The position numbers were made by a program, and so were the translations under genes. The notes beneath the pieces were generated by a model that was given only the letters and a program-made list of their open reading frames with translations, made no database searches and was not told the origin of the DNA. A stretch of DNA of 64,000 nt, from positions 23,581-87,580 of the forward strand of contig CAAAJI010000038.1 in NCBI GenBank assembly GCA_900642245.1, given 5' to 3'. The DNA comes from Fragilaria radians (taxonomy: Eukaryota; Bacillariophyta; Fragilariophyceae; Fragilariales; Fragilariaceae). Shown here in pieces: positions 10,923 through 21,410 of this stretch (position 1 is its first letter; the number at the start of each line of letters is the position of its first letter).

Positions 10923-11164
10923 TATATCTACTCCTGTTTTTTGTCGTTGACTTCTTCTCTTCACCAAACGGAGTCGCGTCGGCCTTGACGATGAATGACA
11001 GAAACGTTAGACCAATGCTAATTTATATTTTCACTTTTTTCTGCAGATGGACCTCGCAACATAGTAACATGCTAACTTTCGGATGTAGGATTCCATTAAC
11101 CTTAACAGGTTTGGAACAGATTCACGAATTACCAGTTAGGAATGTATTCTGATTTCATTATATT

Positions 11165-12173
11165 TGAATATTTTCTACCTAAAATTCTGTTTACAATGAA
11201 TCCCATTAGTGAGTCCATAGCAAATGCCACAAAACAAAAATGGATTTCTCACACGTGTAGTTAGTAACGCGACTGCTGGTTGTATGTCACATCTTGTTCT
11301 CTTACTCAGAAATAGTATTTTAGCAACAAGCGTATGGAACAGCTTTGCTTTTTCAGTTTGCAATGGTTTACTATATAGATTTATTTTGAATAAATCATCA
11401 TTCCACGGGCATTTTCTAATACTCTCAGGTACTTCTTCAGGAAACTCAGCAATAATTCCTTCAATGTTGCTTTTCATGTCAACCTTAACTACCCCTGGTG
11501 TTGTGTAGTCAAGCTTCATTCCTAAATTGTCGTGTATCTTTCCTCTTTTGCTTTAACGAAAGCAATCTTTTCATCTCCATACATTCTTTGTAACCAATCA
11601 TAGACGTTATCATTAACTTTTGAATCCTTATGACTTGACTTGACATCATCAACGTGCTTTGTGATTGTTTGTTGTTCTCCATCTATAGTTCGATTTGCCA
11701 CACATGGGTCATAATCACTAATCTTAAAGCCAATTCCTTCCAAATCCTTCCGGAACTTCTTATACAACAATAAAGCGGATTATATCATCCCATATAATGC
11801 GTTCAGCATTCTTACATATTCTTTCCTTCATACACATCATAGTCTTTGTAAATCTTTGGATTGATTTCAACCAACATATCAACTAAAATGCCTCGAATTT
11901 TCATCATAACTTTTCTTTCTTCAAATCTAACTCTGTTTGAACAAATGCGTTTGCGATGTGGACTGTCATTACATCTCTAACTTCTTCAGCCTCAATGGTT
12001 GCTGTCAAAAATATTGATTCGGTAGCTGCTGTGGGGCTTGTTGCATCTTCACCACTGACAAATTCATGTTGTACACTGCCATTAGCACAAGTTCTACCCT
12101 TTACTTTATTGTCCTTCTTCTCAACCAAGAAAAAGAAACTCACCAATGCATGTCTCTTGTCTTTCACAATCAA
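11165..12173 (-). pseudogene. Copia reverse transcriptase and RNase H fragment
   Basis: Fragments in order: KGRTCANGSVQHEF and SPTAATESIFLTATIEAEE with IANAFVQTEL (12173-11904). A piece reading KIRGILVDMLVEINPKIY is in the next gap (about 11900-11820). Then KKFRKDLEGIGFKISDYDPC, followed by the HVDD active site (11770-11522). Last come DYTTPGVVKVDM and RTRCDIQPAVALLTTRVRNP (11519-11175), the start of RNase H. Frames change between pieces. It ends abruptly near 11165 without the remaining RNase H motifs. Confidence 0.8.
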
Positions 12174-12466
12174 CTTGGATACGTCAATTGGTTCAAAGAC
12201 TTCTCTGTCATTCAGTTACTTCATCTCTCCAAAAGCGGCATCAAATCCTTTCTTGCCAAAGTGCTCAATACCTTTTTTCAAGCTGTATGTCTGAACAAAT
12301 TGAAATACTGCTTTGGATTATTTATCATGTAATTCAATGACACGGCAAATGCTTTTGCTGAATTATATGTACATTCACTACACTGATAACCCTGTGTTGG
12401 AATGTTGTATTAAGACAAAGAGAGCTTTGTTGGTGGCTTTGACACTCTCCCATATTGTGTAGTTCT

Positions 12467-13690
12467 CTAGGTCTGCCTGTCTTGATCACTTTCATTTTCA
12501 TCCTGAAGTGAAACACTTTCATTGGATATGTTATCTGCTTGATTGTTAGGGTATTCCTCATTATTTTCCTCTTCTTCATCATCCTTATCATCCTCCTTGT
12601 ATTGTTTATGATGTTTAACTTCCGGAACAATGTAACTCATCTCATTTGGATCCAATTCATCATTATCATCATCATAAAAAAATTCCATATCATCATTGGT
12701 CTCATCTGCATCTGCATTTGCATCAGCATTTGCATCATTCACTCCTGCAATGGAAGTGCTGTCATGTAGAATAATACCACTCCTTGTAGTGATTTTTATT
12801 CTAGAAGGCATGCTATCACGATCAGCCATTGCATGCACTAAGTCTATCACATCTTTACCCATTGGAACTTGAGTGACCATTCTGTGGTGAATAATTGACC
12901 CTGTTCTAAGATCCAGCACTTCATGTCCTCCTTGTTTATTATTCATGTATCTAAGGTAGATACAGTCCAATGTTTGTGGATGTTGTGAATTAGATGATTC
13001 TGGCTCGTTATGAGCTTGTACATAACTTCCAAATGGGATCATGCAATGTTCATTGTAATCCAAAGTCTCATGATGGATGACATTTGCTGCCGAGAAAAAA
13101 ATTAACCTTTTAGTACTTTCCATTGCCAAAATGTTTGCCATGATGGCTGGTAATCGTGTGAAGGGTGGCCTGTGAAACGTAGCTCTAAACCGTTCTTTTA
13201 TAAAGTGGATGCTTTGCTCAACCTCAGGAAGATGTTCCTGGGCACTTGCATTGTTCATTTTAACTTCATAGGCACTTTCCAGTTCCTGCATCAGCAAATG
13301 ATATTAATTGTGACAAAGAATACTTTCAATCTTAAACCCTGCCATATTGTATATGCGGAGCACATTATCCAGTGCACTCCTGTAAGCCTTGGCAGTTTTA
13401 TTTGGTACCCATTCCGTAGTTCTATACATAATGTTTCTTGACGCAGTGGTTAAGAAGTATAAACCATTGATTTGCATGGTATCCATGCATATAATGACAT
13501 CTTGCTGAGCTTGTATTAGCTCATCAGGTATTTCAATATAATCTGAGACACTGGAGCCGTCTTTTTTCTTGTTGTTTTTCCCTTAAGGCTCCCAATATCC
13601 GGGCCATATATACCCTCTGCAAGCTTGATGTCTTCCATTGAAATCGGATTATTTTTGATGAAATTCATGCTGACAATTGTTTTAAAGTTT
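12467..13690 (-). pseudogene. Copia integrase fragment
   Basis: From the 13690 side the text reads KNNPISMEDIKLAEGIYGPD, a typical pre-integrase zone. A frameshift near 13575 follows, then NGLYFLTTASRNIMYRTTEW (about 13465-13405). The long open frame 13297-12467 carries EVEQSIHFIKERFRATFH and THDRLP-like core remnants, then LDYNEHCMIPFGSYVQAHNE and TLDCIYLRYMNNKQGGHEVL. These are the end of the integrase and the linker to RT. Its acidic C-terminal part holds an Asn-Ala-Asp repeat (DANADANADADE, encoded by 12-bp units around 12695-12735) and a run of Asp/Glu. Several stops separate the pieces, so no product is expected. Confidence 0.75.
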
Positions 13691-13844
13691 TTCAACAGTG
13701 GAGTTGCAAGAGAATAATATGACGAGTATCACTAAAATAACTAAATTACCGCAACAGGTTGGAAATCATTCAGTGAAACGAAACTTCACCAACTTTATTT
13801 AGGAATTCATGAATTTCTGTTTCTGTCATATCGTCTAATCAAAC

Positions 13845-16800
13845 ATGGGAAAATCAAAGTCAGGAACCGATGAATTACTAGCCTTTCGCTCGTGGGTTAA
13901 AGCACTTACACTAGAACAGCTGTTGAACGCTTTACATTGCGATTTGACAAACGATAAAGACGGTCAAGACTATGGAATACTTCATCAGCTTATCTCCTCG
14001 CAAGCCCCTCCATCAACTCCCATTCATCCTCAGGCTATGGGTTACCGTCCCTGGGCTACATCTCACGGGGCAAATGATGGTCGTGATGAGGAATGTAGAG
14101 TCCTACGAGATCGATTTACAAGGCCACGCCTTTTCCAACTTCTACTTCGTGGGTCTAAAAGGATTCCAAGAAAATCGACACGACAATTCGAAATCATCTG
14201 TAGAAAATTTCAAACCCCAGACGGCGAGATATTGGGTCTAGGTTCTACGCAGGAACAAAGAGATGCCGATGAAAGGATTATGCGCGGTACATACTTTCAT
14301 AAAGACATTCGCTGTTGGTTTCAGCCGCCAATGGATCACGCTAGGCCAATATATATTTTAAGAATGCTGCATCTTGTTTCAAGGGGTCAGTTCCTCCAAA
14401 AGAAGTTTACGATATCTTCAAAAGATTGCTGTGAGAATTCCTTCATCGCACCTTGGCTTCTTCCAACAGAACGTTGGTTTTCCCTTCCGATGTACCTAGC
14501 AAGTCGATACGAAGTAGCTATGTGGTCAGCGTTTCGTGGATTAAGGACTCCGTCCTTATCATCATCTGCTTTTACGACTCTCAAAGAAAATTGGAATCAA
14601 GATATTAAGGATTACACTCTTCAAAAAGCTGCTTTTTTAACATTAAGAAATCACATCTTCCCTCAAGATCGTGAACGATTTCCCCTTGTTTTAGATGGAA
14701 TGATATATTCCTTATTGAATCAGCCATCTCTCAGCTCCTCATTTCCTCCAGCTTCTTTGGATAGTACGCCCTTACTTGATCTCGGTAGAGTTCGCAGCAA
14801 TTTTCGCTGTTTGCTTTATGGGACAATAGAGGAAGAATATGCACTCCGTTTTCAAGAAGAGCTTTTGGCATCTGAACAAATTGTCAATAATGAAAATAGT
14901 TTTGCTAAGACAAAGCATAATCGGAAGCATAACAAGTCAAGGAGAAAGAAGAAAAAGAAACCTTCTATACCCTCCGTATGTAATATACCACTTGGCGACG
15001 AAGAATGCGAGAGTATCGAAGAGGAATGCGCTAGGGAAAATTTATTCGATTCACAAATCCCTTATCTCGACAACCTGACTCCATCCATAGAGCGAACGCG
15101 TAAAGTACTGATTGTGCTCTCACTGCTTGAAGGCGTTGTCGAAAAAGTGTTTGATCAAGTTGGGTTATCCACTAAGGTGACGGACCAAATGTCGCAGAAT
15201 TTTGTCAAAGACACCCAAGACCCTTCGAATGCTCAAAACAATACTCCAAATTCGCTTCAATCATTTCGTGAAAAAATTGAAGCAACAAAAGAGCACATAC
15301 CTTCTAACCCTTTTTTGAATTCGTGTAAAAATCCTGAATCATCAATCCATCCAGACTTTCAAAATTTCAGAAACTCTCTTTTCTCCTTTCTTAACAATGA
15401 TGCTGACGAAACTATCAAGGACATTCTTCCTCGTGAGTTGGAATTTCCAGTCTTTAGTCAACATGGACCGTTGGATATTCCATGGATTTATGACGACGAT
15501 CATTCAACGAGCTTCATGGGTTATCGCACCCGGGAGAAAAGTATTTTTGCAGATTTTTTTCGAAATGATGAAATCGCCGAGTCTTCAGAGAAAAAGGATT
15601 TGCTTGCATCATCAACTGCCGCCTCTATTGCTTCATCAACAGACAAAGAACCTGGATCTGTTGATGACGCTGATGGAATTAGTGACGTTTCGAGTCAAGA
15701 TTCGGATTGTACATCCGAGAAGATTGCCCCACCTACTGAAGAGCAACTGATCGAACTCATTTCAACCAGCGTTTCTGATGTTGAGCTGAACAATAAGTGC
15801 AATCTTTCTTCTGAGCTTGAGCGCAATGACGGGCATGAAATAAGGCACGAGGCATTATTGATTGAGGTAGACAACATGAAGAACTTGGATGAATCACGAT
15901 ATCCCTCGCCACCGGCGCCAAGAACACCTTCTCCTCAATTGTCTCCCATTCTTGTATCGCTTGCGGATCTCAAAGATATTAGAGAAAGAGTGCCAATATT
16001 AGCTGCTGCCCAAGGAAGAGGATTCCTTGCAAATAAGATATCCTCATCATTTGCGGGAAGTCTACCCAGCTCCCCAGTTCAAAACAGCTCTAAAACATTG
16101 AGTCCACATAGAACGCATGACGATTTGAGAATTAAATCCTCTTTAGATACGCCTTTAGGAACCAAGGATGGATATCGAGTGGTAACTCAGCGACGAGTAG
16201 ACGCCCTGATATCGTATCGAAATGCAATGGTTCGACCTTACACTAAATCGCTTTGCGGTTGGAAAGATGATAACGAAAACGAAGCGGTTAAGCATGGATC
16301 ATTTAACTTTACAAAAAGTTTATGCAATCCGATTTTGGACCCAAACGCTCCAGGTAAGGAGGTGTATAACTGTGCCTACAGCGATATAGCCGGTGAAAAT
16401 CATGGTGACGATGATAGGTCTCAGCAGCTTCCCAAAGAGCGTAGTGATTTCCAAAATCTTTCCACCACTAAGGATGAATTGACCTCGATATCTGTTGTTT
16501 CGCAACGAGAACCAGAAGAAGTTGCAGCTCTTCGAGACGAACGCAATACTTTCCGTGACATGTGTTTGACTCTCGGAGCAGAAGTCGCCAAGCTAAAAAA
16601 CATGTTGGCGGCACAAAAAGGAATCTATATGGAGCATTATGGGCGTGAATATCTTGCGGCCCACACCAGTTACAATTCAGAATTCTTAAAATCCGATTTC
16701 CACTGCATAACTAAGGCCAGAACAATTGGACCAACGAGCGATATTGGAATTCCTCGAGGCGATCATGACTCAGCTGCACAAAGCGAAGATGGAACAGATC

Positions 16801-18185
16801 ACCTTGTCAATGATCGCTCGGAGAAACCCCGTTTTGTCCATGTTCGACAAGCTTCCTCTGGGAATACAGTATTCGGCTCTGATGTCTCTGTCGATCAAAA
16901 TGTAAATGCGATGCCTAATATTTCGTCATTCATTCCTCCTATCGGTGTTGACTTGGGTGAATCAGAGCTAGGAAGCGGTTTTCATTCGAGATTAAGTAAA
17001 GACATTATTAAATTTCTAAATGCAAATCGACTAAGATTGCAAAAAACAGAGTCTTTTCGAGCTACAGCCGTTCATCGTTTATCTAAATTGGTGACTGCGT
17101 TGTGGCCTCGGGCTCAAGTTAAGCTCTACGGTAGCTACGTAAATGGCCTTTCCATTCCTTCTTCGGATCTTGATTTTGTTATTTGCCTACCAGCAGTGCA
17201 CAAGAATGCTCTTGCAATCACTCCTGGAGCTCTCGAAGGTAGGAACGCTATTAATGAATCCAGTCAAAAATTGCTTGCACGAAAGCTGAAGGGGGAATCT
17301 TGGATCGATACTAGGTCTATTAAGTTAGTCGAAAGAACCATTGTACCAGTTATCAAAGTTGCAACAAAAGATACAAGGGCACGAACTATACAACTGGACA
17401 TAAGTTTTGACGGTCCTGTGCATCATGGATTAGAGGCTATTGAGATGACCAATGATATTCTGAAGCAGTATCCAATGGTTCGTCCATTACTTTTAGTTTT
17501 AAAGCAGTTTCTTTTGCATCGTGGACTCTCCACTGCATATACGGGAGGACTTAGCTCTTACTGTTTATTTCTGATGATAACGCGATATTTGCAAGAACAA
17601 TCGTCATCATGGGGGGATTGTGGGTCATTGCTCATGGGCTTCCTGGATTTTTTTGGAAACAGCTTTGATCCAAGAGCGACGGGCATAAGTGTTGGTCGGC
17701 GACTTTACTTTGCTCGAATGGGACCTCATATTCCGTATCAACCTTCCGTTATTCCCGTGAGTACACCACCAGTGCAGCAATCATCTATTGGGAAAAACGA
17801 TTTGCTTCATCGCCGTCATTCCTTTACAGAAAAAGGGAATAACGAACCAGCTAGTAGTAGACCACCAAGGTATCAACCCCCAGCATCCCCTCGCTTTCCA
17901 GCCCCGGCTATTTCGGAAAATACAGATTTAGCCGCTCGAAAGTCTTACACCTTTGATCCTCTTTGGGTTGAAGACCCATTGTCAGCTGGCAATAATGTAG
18001 GGCGAAATGCATTCCGAATCTTTCAAGTTCAGCGTGCATTCTCGGATGCTCACCGTGCACTTGTAGCGAATCTTGAATGGGAGAATACATCCAATATGCA
18101 CCATGAGGTAGCTGAATACCCATTGCTCCAATGCCTCTTGCAGAGTGAGGATGTTATGTATGATTTAGATGACTTTAACAGATAA
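13845..18185 (+). CDS. Non-canonical poly(A) polymerase (TENT4/Trf4-type) with a giant N-terminal extension
   Basis: Nucleotidyltransferase of the DNA polymerase beta superfamily that would add short A tails (or mixed tails) to RNA, as Trf4/5 and PAPD5/7 do in nuclear RNA surveillance. The catalytic part is at residues about 1045-1290 of 1446. It has the helix DIIKFLNANRLRL, then KLYGSYVNGLSIPSSDLDFV (GS motif plus the two catalytic Asp of SDLDF, near 1094-1112) and the third Asp in IQLDISF (near 1185). Then comes YPMVRPLLLVLKQFLLHRGL with TGGLSSYCLFLMI, and the PAP-associated tail FLDFFGNSFDPRATGIS. The first 300 residues look like a folded domain I do not recognise. Residues about 350-1040 are Ser/Lys-rich and mostly disordered, with KKKKK and proline clusters (SPPAPRTPSPQLSP). 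No intron. Trf4 proteins are usually 580-780 residues, so the length is exceptional. Confidence 0.85.
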   Translation: MGKSKSGTDELLAFRSWVKALTLEQLLNALHCDLTNDKDGQDYGILHQLISSQAPPSTPIHPQAMGYRPWATSHGANDGRDEECRVLRDRFTRPRLFQLLLRGSKRIPRKSTRQFEIICRKFQTPDGEILGLGSTQEQRDADERIMRGTYFHKDIRCWFQPPMDHARPIYILRMLHLVSRGQFLQKKFTISSKDCCENSFIAPWLLPTERWFSLPMYLASRYEVAMWSAFRGLRTPSLSSSAFTTLKENWNQDIKDYTLQKAAFLTLRNHIFPQDRERFPLVLDGMIYSLLNQPSLSSSFPPASLDSTPLLDLGRVRSNFRCLLYGTIEEEYALRFQEELLASEQIVNNENSFAKTKHNRKHNKSRRKKKKKPSIPSVCNIPLGDEECESIEEECARENLFDSQIPYLDNLTPSIERTRKVLIVLSLLEGVVEKVFDQVGLSTKVTDQMSQNFVKDTQDPSNAQNNTPNSLQSFREKIEATKEHIPSNPFLNSCKNPESSIHPDFQNFRNSLFSFLNNDADETIKDILPRELEFPVFSQHGPLDIPWIYDDDHSTSFMGYRTREKSIFADFFRNDEIAESSEKKDLLASSTAASIASSTDKEPGSVDDADGISDVSSQDSDCTSEKIAPPTEEQLIELISTSVSDVELNNKCNLSSELERNDGHEIRHEALLIEVDNMKNLDESRYPSPPAPRTPSPQLSPILVSLADLKDIRERVPILAAAQGRGFLANKISSSFAGSLPSSPVQNSSKTLSPHRTHDDLRIKSSLDTPLGTKDGYRVVTQRRVDALISYRNAMVRPYTKSLCGWKDDNENEAVKHGSFNFTKSLCNPILDPNAPGKEVYNCAYSDIAGENHGDDDRSQQLPKERSDFQNLSTTKDELTSISVVSQREPEEVAALRDERNTFRDMCLTLGAEVAKLKNMLAAQKGIYMEHYGREYLAAHTSYNSEFLKSDFHCITKARTIGPTSDIGIPRGDHDSAAQSEDGTDHLVNDRSEKPRFVHVRQASSGNTVFGSDVSVDQNVNAMPNISSFIPPIGVDLGESELGSGFHSRLSKDIIKFLNANRLRLQKTESFRATAVHRLSKLVTALWPRAQVKLYGSYVNGLSIPSSDLDFVICLPAVHKNALAITPGALEGRNAINESSQKLLARKLKGESWIDTRSIKLVERTIVPVIKVATKDTRARTIQLDISFDGPVHHGLEAIEMTNDILKQYPMVRPLLLVLKQFLLHRGLSTAYTGGLSSYCLFLMITRYLQEQSSSWGDCGSLLMGFLDFFGNSFDPRATGISVGRRLYFARMGPHIPYQPSVIPVSTPPVQQSSIGKNDLLHRRHSFTEKGNNEPASSRPPRYQPPASPRFPAPAISENTDLAARKSYTFDPLWVEDPLSAGNNVGRNAFRIFQVQRAFSDAHRALVANLEWENTSNMHHEVAEYPLLQCLLQSEDVMYDLDDFNR

Positions 18186-20327
18186 AACCGTTCTTAGGAT
18201 TAAACATTCGGTGATGATCCTAACAATCCTTCCAACTTAATCAATACTCTGAGTGCTCTCATGATTTTATTAATATATCTTGTAATTCTTAAGAAATTTC
18301 GTAATGTCTTTTGCCCTAATTGTGTTTGCGATATAATTTGGCTTTGCGTTGTGTTGAGCTTCAGAAAATAGAAATATCTCTTCGCACACCATTTATCAAA
18401 TTCTTTATTGAGTCTCATCCAAACTATTCTCTCCATCCTCATCACTTTAAGAAAGAGGTTAGTCCCTTCTTTGAATGTTGATGGAACCAAATGCTAGCAA
18501 AGTCTATCACAATTTCCTGAATTTGGAATTGGATACATCGTATGACTGTCATCATTATATCTTGGAAGTCACAGTCTCCTCATGAGGGACCATGAAAGAA
18601 ATGCATGATTTTCTTCTTAGTATTTCCATGTAGTCATAAAATGTTAGTCCTTATTTGACGACTGAATTCCAACGCCTGAAATTTCTATCGATACCTCAGG
18701 ATAAACTTGCTAAATCCCATTGTTTGCTACTTTGCTGAAATTGTTCTTTGTATCTATGCAATAAAATGTGAGTTTTCAGTGATAAGGTTTTGATATGTCT
18801 GTTAGGGGTTAATCGCTCTACTAGCAACGCTGAATTGAATAATAAATAAAAAGCTGGGTCATACAAAGCTGTTTACTTGCATTCATAGTAGACAAACGTA
18901 TTTTCGTTTTCATGATTAAAGTCAAATGTTGTTCAATTTCCATGCTAAAAAGGTAGATTTATCGAACTAATCTAAGGCTGAGGATGTCAGAGATATTGGA
19001 AAATGATGTGTTGTTGTCGTTGTAAACCTACTTCTTCATTAGGTTTAATTTTCGTCGAAATTGTTTGTTGTTTGTTTTTGTCGCTGCTTAATTTTAGTCG
19101 CAGTTATTTGTTGGTGATGCAGGGAGTCTTGTTTTGCTTATTGTCAAGATTACGGTGAAGTCAGATCTCTTGCAGGAAGTTCTGTTCTTGTTGTAATCAA
19201 CGTGACATTACTGCTGTTGGTTGAAGTAATGCCACTGATTCAATGGAAAGCATTTTTCTTATTTTCATTTATAATTTGGAATACTATTGTAATCTCATTT
19301 TTTTTCTTTTGTTTTGGTTGTTACTGATGGACAGAGTTCTTTTGGTTTTATTGATAAAACCTATGTTGCTGTTGTTATTGCTGCTGCTGCATTTGCGTTT
19401 ATTGCATTAATTATTTTTTCATTGTCAAGTTGTGGTGTCTTTGTTTTTATTGTAGAAACTGATGCGTTAGAGCATCAAAATCATATTTTTTGTTGCAATC
19501 GGATGACATTGTTGTTCTTAATTTAAAATCGAACGCAGTAGGGTAATGTAATTTTTTATCAGTCCATTGATTCATGGAATTTCCTGGCTTCATTTGTCAT
19601 GTGAATATTTCCACCTTGGGAGTATTCACAAATGGACAGAAGACACATACCCTGCTAGCTACAAAACTCGTGTGACAAAGGTAACGAAAGTCTTTGTTTA
19701 CTTCCACATTCATCTGAGTGCGGTACTTGATTTTTGATCTTATTTCAGGTCTAGTTGCATTCACAGATCAGAGTTGCCAAAGTTCGAGAATAGTTTGAAA
19801 ACGCTATCATTTTCAAAATATATTTGTTGACCTGTTCTGTACCATTCTGATCAATAAATCAGACCAAGAGAACACACCAATAACGAGGATTGAGGAAATT
19901 GACCTGCAAGTTTGGTATGTTTTGCAAAGCCTATTGTTTTCTCAAAATCAAATGATTTCAATGGAATATCAATAGGATAAATGAAACTGCAAATGAGATG
20001 AAGCTCACTAGATAATGCTACAACAGAACAATCAGGAGAGAAGCAATTTCGTTTTGCAATTTGTTAGGAAGTAGGAATTCTAGCTTCATTTTTAAATCCT
20101 TGTTAAGTTGGTAGAAATGTCCAATTCCATCCAACAAGAGTAGTCAGATTGGATATAGATGACCTTATTCTGTAAAGAGCAGTAATTCCTTCTTTCGTTG
20201 GTGAAAAATCATCATTATGTAGTACTTGTTATCTTTACATTAGACGAAGGAAGAACATAAATTGGTGCTGCTGTGCTGATTATCCAGATGTCGTCCAAGT
20301 AGCGAGTACGAGTATATACTTGCCTGA
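18186..20327. other. Intergenic, 2.1 kb, T/G-rich core, no supported gene
   Basis: No gene is supported. From about 19000 to 19450 the plus strand is strongly T/G-biased with many GTTGTTG and TTGTT words; the frame 19314-19526 lies in it and is a low-complexity artefact. The flanks hold the 3' region of the poly(A) polymerase gene and the promoter side of the 2OG oxygenase gene. Confidence 0.4.
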
Positions 20328-21173
20328 ATGAGTGGGTGCAAGATGAATAAAATAGAGTGTTTGCGGTTGCTGTTGATTCTTTCATCCTTTGCAGATGCAT
20401 ACTCATTTCTACCTGTAAGGTTAAAATGTAGAGAATTGAAAGCAACGTTAGAACATGTCGCTCCTCAGTATGTGACTAGTATTGACACTTCACCATGGCA
20501 TGGGATGGACAGTCCATTCCAGGACGCTCAATGGTTAATGCCATCCATAATGGAACGTGCCTTGATTTATGGTGATACATCCGTAGATGCATTCAAACTC
20601 TTGGAGGTATTAGATATGAGTACCTCGGAACGTGAGGTTGCCCGAAACGTCTTAGTACGTAACGATGGAATTGTCACTACACCCGTTTTAACGAAAGAGG
20701 AATGTCAGAAATTAAGAAATTTCGTTCAGAGGGAGATAAAAAACGATGGAATTGATCAAGTTGATGGATATCCTGATTGGCAAGTGAATATAAGTGAAAA
20801 GAAGCTAATCAAAATTATTGGCCAACAGGCGAAAGATCGTCTCTGGAAAGTCCCTGGGATGTTAGATGATAGGGCTACGTCCTTCGACAGCAACAAGGTT
20901 GGTATATTTATTCGAATGTATCAAAAGGAAGAACGACCTTGGATGCCCTTTCATCGTGATGGAAATCAGTGGACTGTCAATGTGGCCTTGAATGATTCCA
21001 GCGAATTCAAGGGGGGCAAACTTCTGGCATTGCAAAATGGTCAAGTGGAAGCGTTAGAACGGAATGAAGGGGATGCTACCTGTCATAATGATAGTATCTT
21101 TCACGCCGTAACAGCTGTTTTGGAAGGGATTCGATATTCTATGATACTTTTCTTTCATAAGGATTTGTCATGA
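20328..21173 (+). CDS. 2-oxoglutarate/Fe(II) dioxygenase with possible plastid presequence
   Basis: An Fe(II)- and 2-oxoglutarate-dependent oxygenase of the prolyl-4-hydroxylase-like fold. The iron ligands are the HRD in MPFHRDGNQW (near residue 208) and the distal His in DSIFHAVTAV (near 257). The 2OG-binding Arg follows in EGIRYSMILFF. GGKLLAL and GDATCHN are at the places expected for the double-stranded beta helix. The N-terminus, best read from Met6, is a signal peptide (CLRLLLILSSFADA) followed by YSFLPVRLKCREL. An aromatic residue after an AxA cleavage site and a basic Ser/Lys-poor stretch fit, but do not prove, a bipartite plastid address. Single exon; two start codons 15 bp apart (20328 and 20343). 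The substrate is unknown. Confidence 0.75.
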   Translation: MSGCKMNKIECLRLLLILSSFADAYSFLPVRLKCRELKATLEHVAPQYVTSIDTSPWHGMDSPFQDAQWLMPSIMERALIYGDTSVDAFKLLEVLDMSTSEREVARNVLVRNDGIVTTPVLTKEECQKLRNFVQREIKNDGIDQVDGYPDWQVNISEKKLIKIIGQQAKDRLWKVPGMLDDRATSFDSNKVGIFIRMYQKEERPWMPFHRDGNQWTVNVALNDSSEFKGGKLLALQNGQVEALERNEGDATCHNDSIFHAVTAVLEGIRYSMILFFHKDLS

Positions 21174-21410
21174 TGTCATGTAAGATCTGTGGAAAGTTTT
21201 CACTGACTTTTCCATTGAATTCTACATGATTTGGAGCTTCCATAGAAATTGTAGAAAACTAACTATTGATTAGTTCAATCATTTGAAATCGACGAGAGGA
21301 TAAAATTAATAGAGGTAATATTGATTAAATAATTCTTGGGTACGTGCAGTTGACCTAATTAGGAACAAATGTTGATTGGTTGCCTTCCACAGGAGAACAG
21401 ATTTTCCTCT

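Larger units (their letters stand above)
11165..13690 (-). mobile_element. Degenerate Ty1/copia retrotransposon, diatom-like HVDD lineage
   Basis: On the minus strand, in element order, the block holds integrase (about 13690-12470), reverse transcriptase (about 12173-11520) and the start of RNase H (about 11519-11165), interrupted by stops and frameshifts. This is copia order (integrase before RT). Gag and protease are missing on the 13.7-kb side, and the end of RNase H is missing on the 11.1-kb side. No LTRs could be seen. The RT active-site region reads KHVDDVKSSHKD instead of the usual YVDD. From memory, an HVDD motif is typical of diatom copia elements. The element is dead. It lies between the convergent 5' ends of the SLC35B1 and poly(A) polymerase genes. 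Confidence 0.85.

Noticed and set aside
12539..12769. Ile/Phe-rich plus-strand frame resembling a membrane protein
   Set aside because: It is the antisense shadow of the acidic Asp/Glu tract of the copia remnant.
19314..19526. 70-codon frame with a hydrophobic stretch
   Set aside because: It arises from the T/G-rich low-complexity block (poly-Val/Ala/Leu coding by chance).
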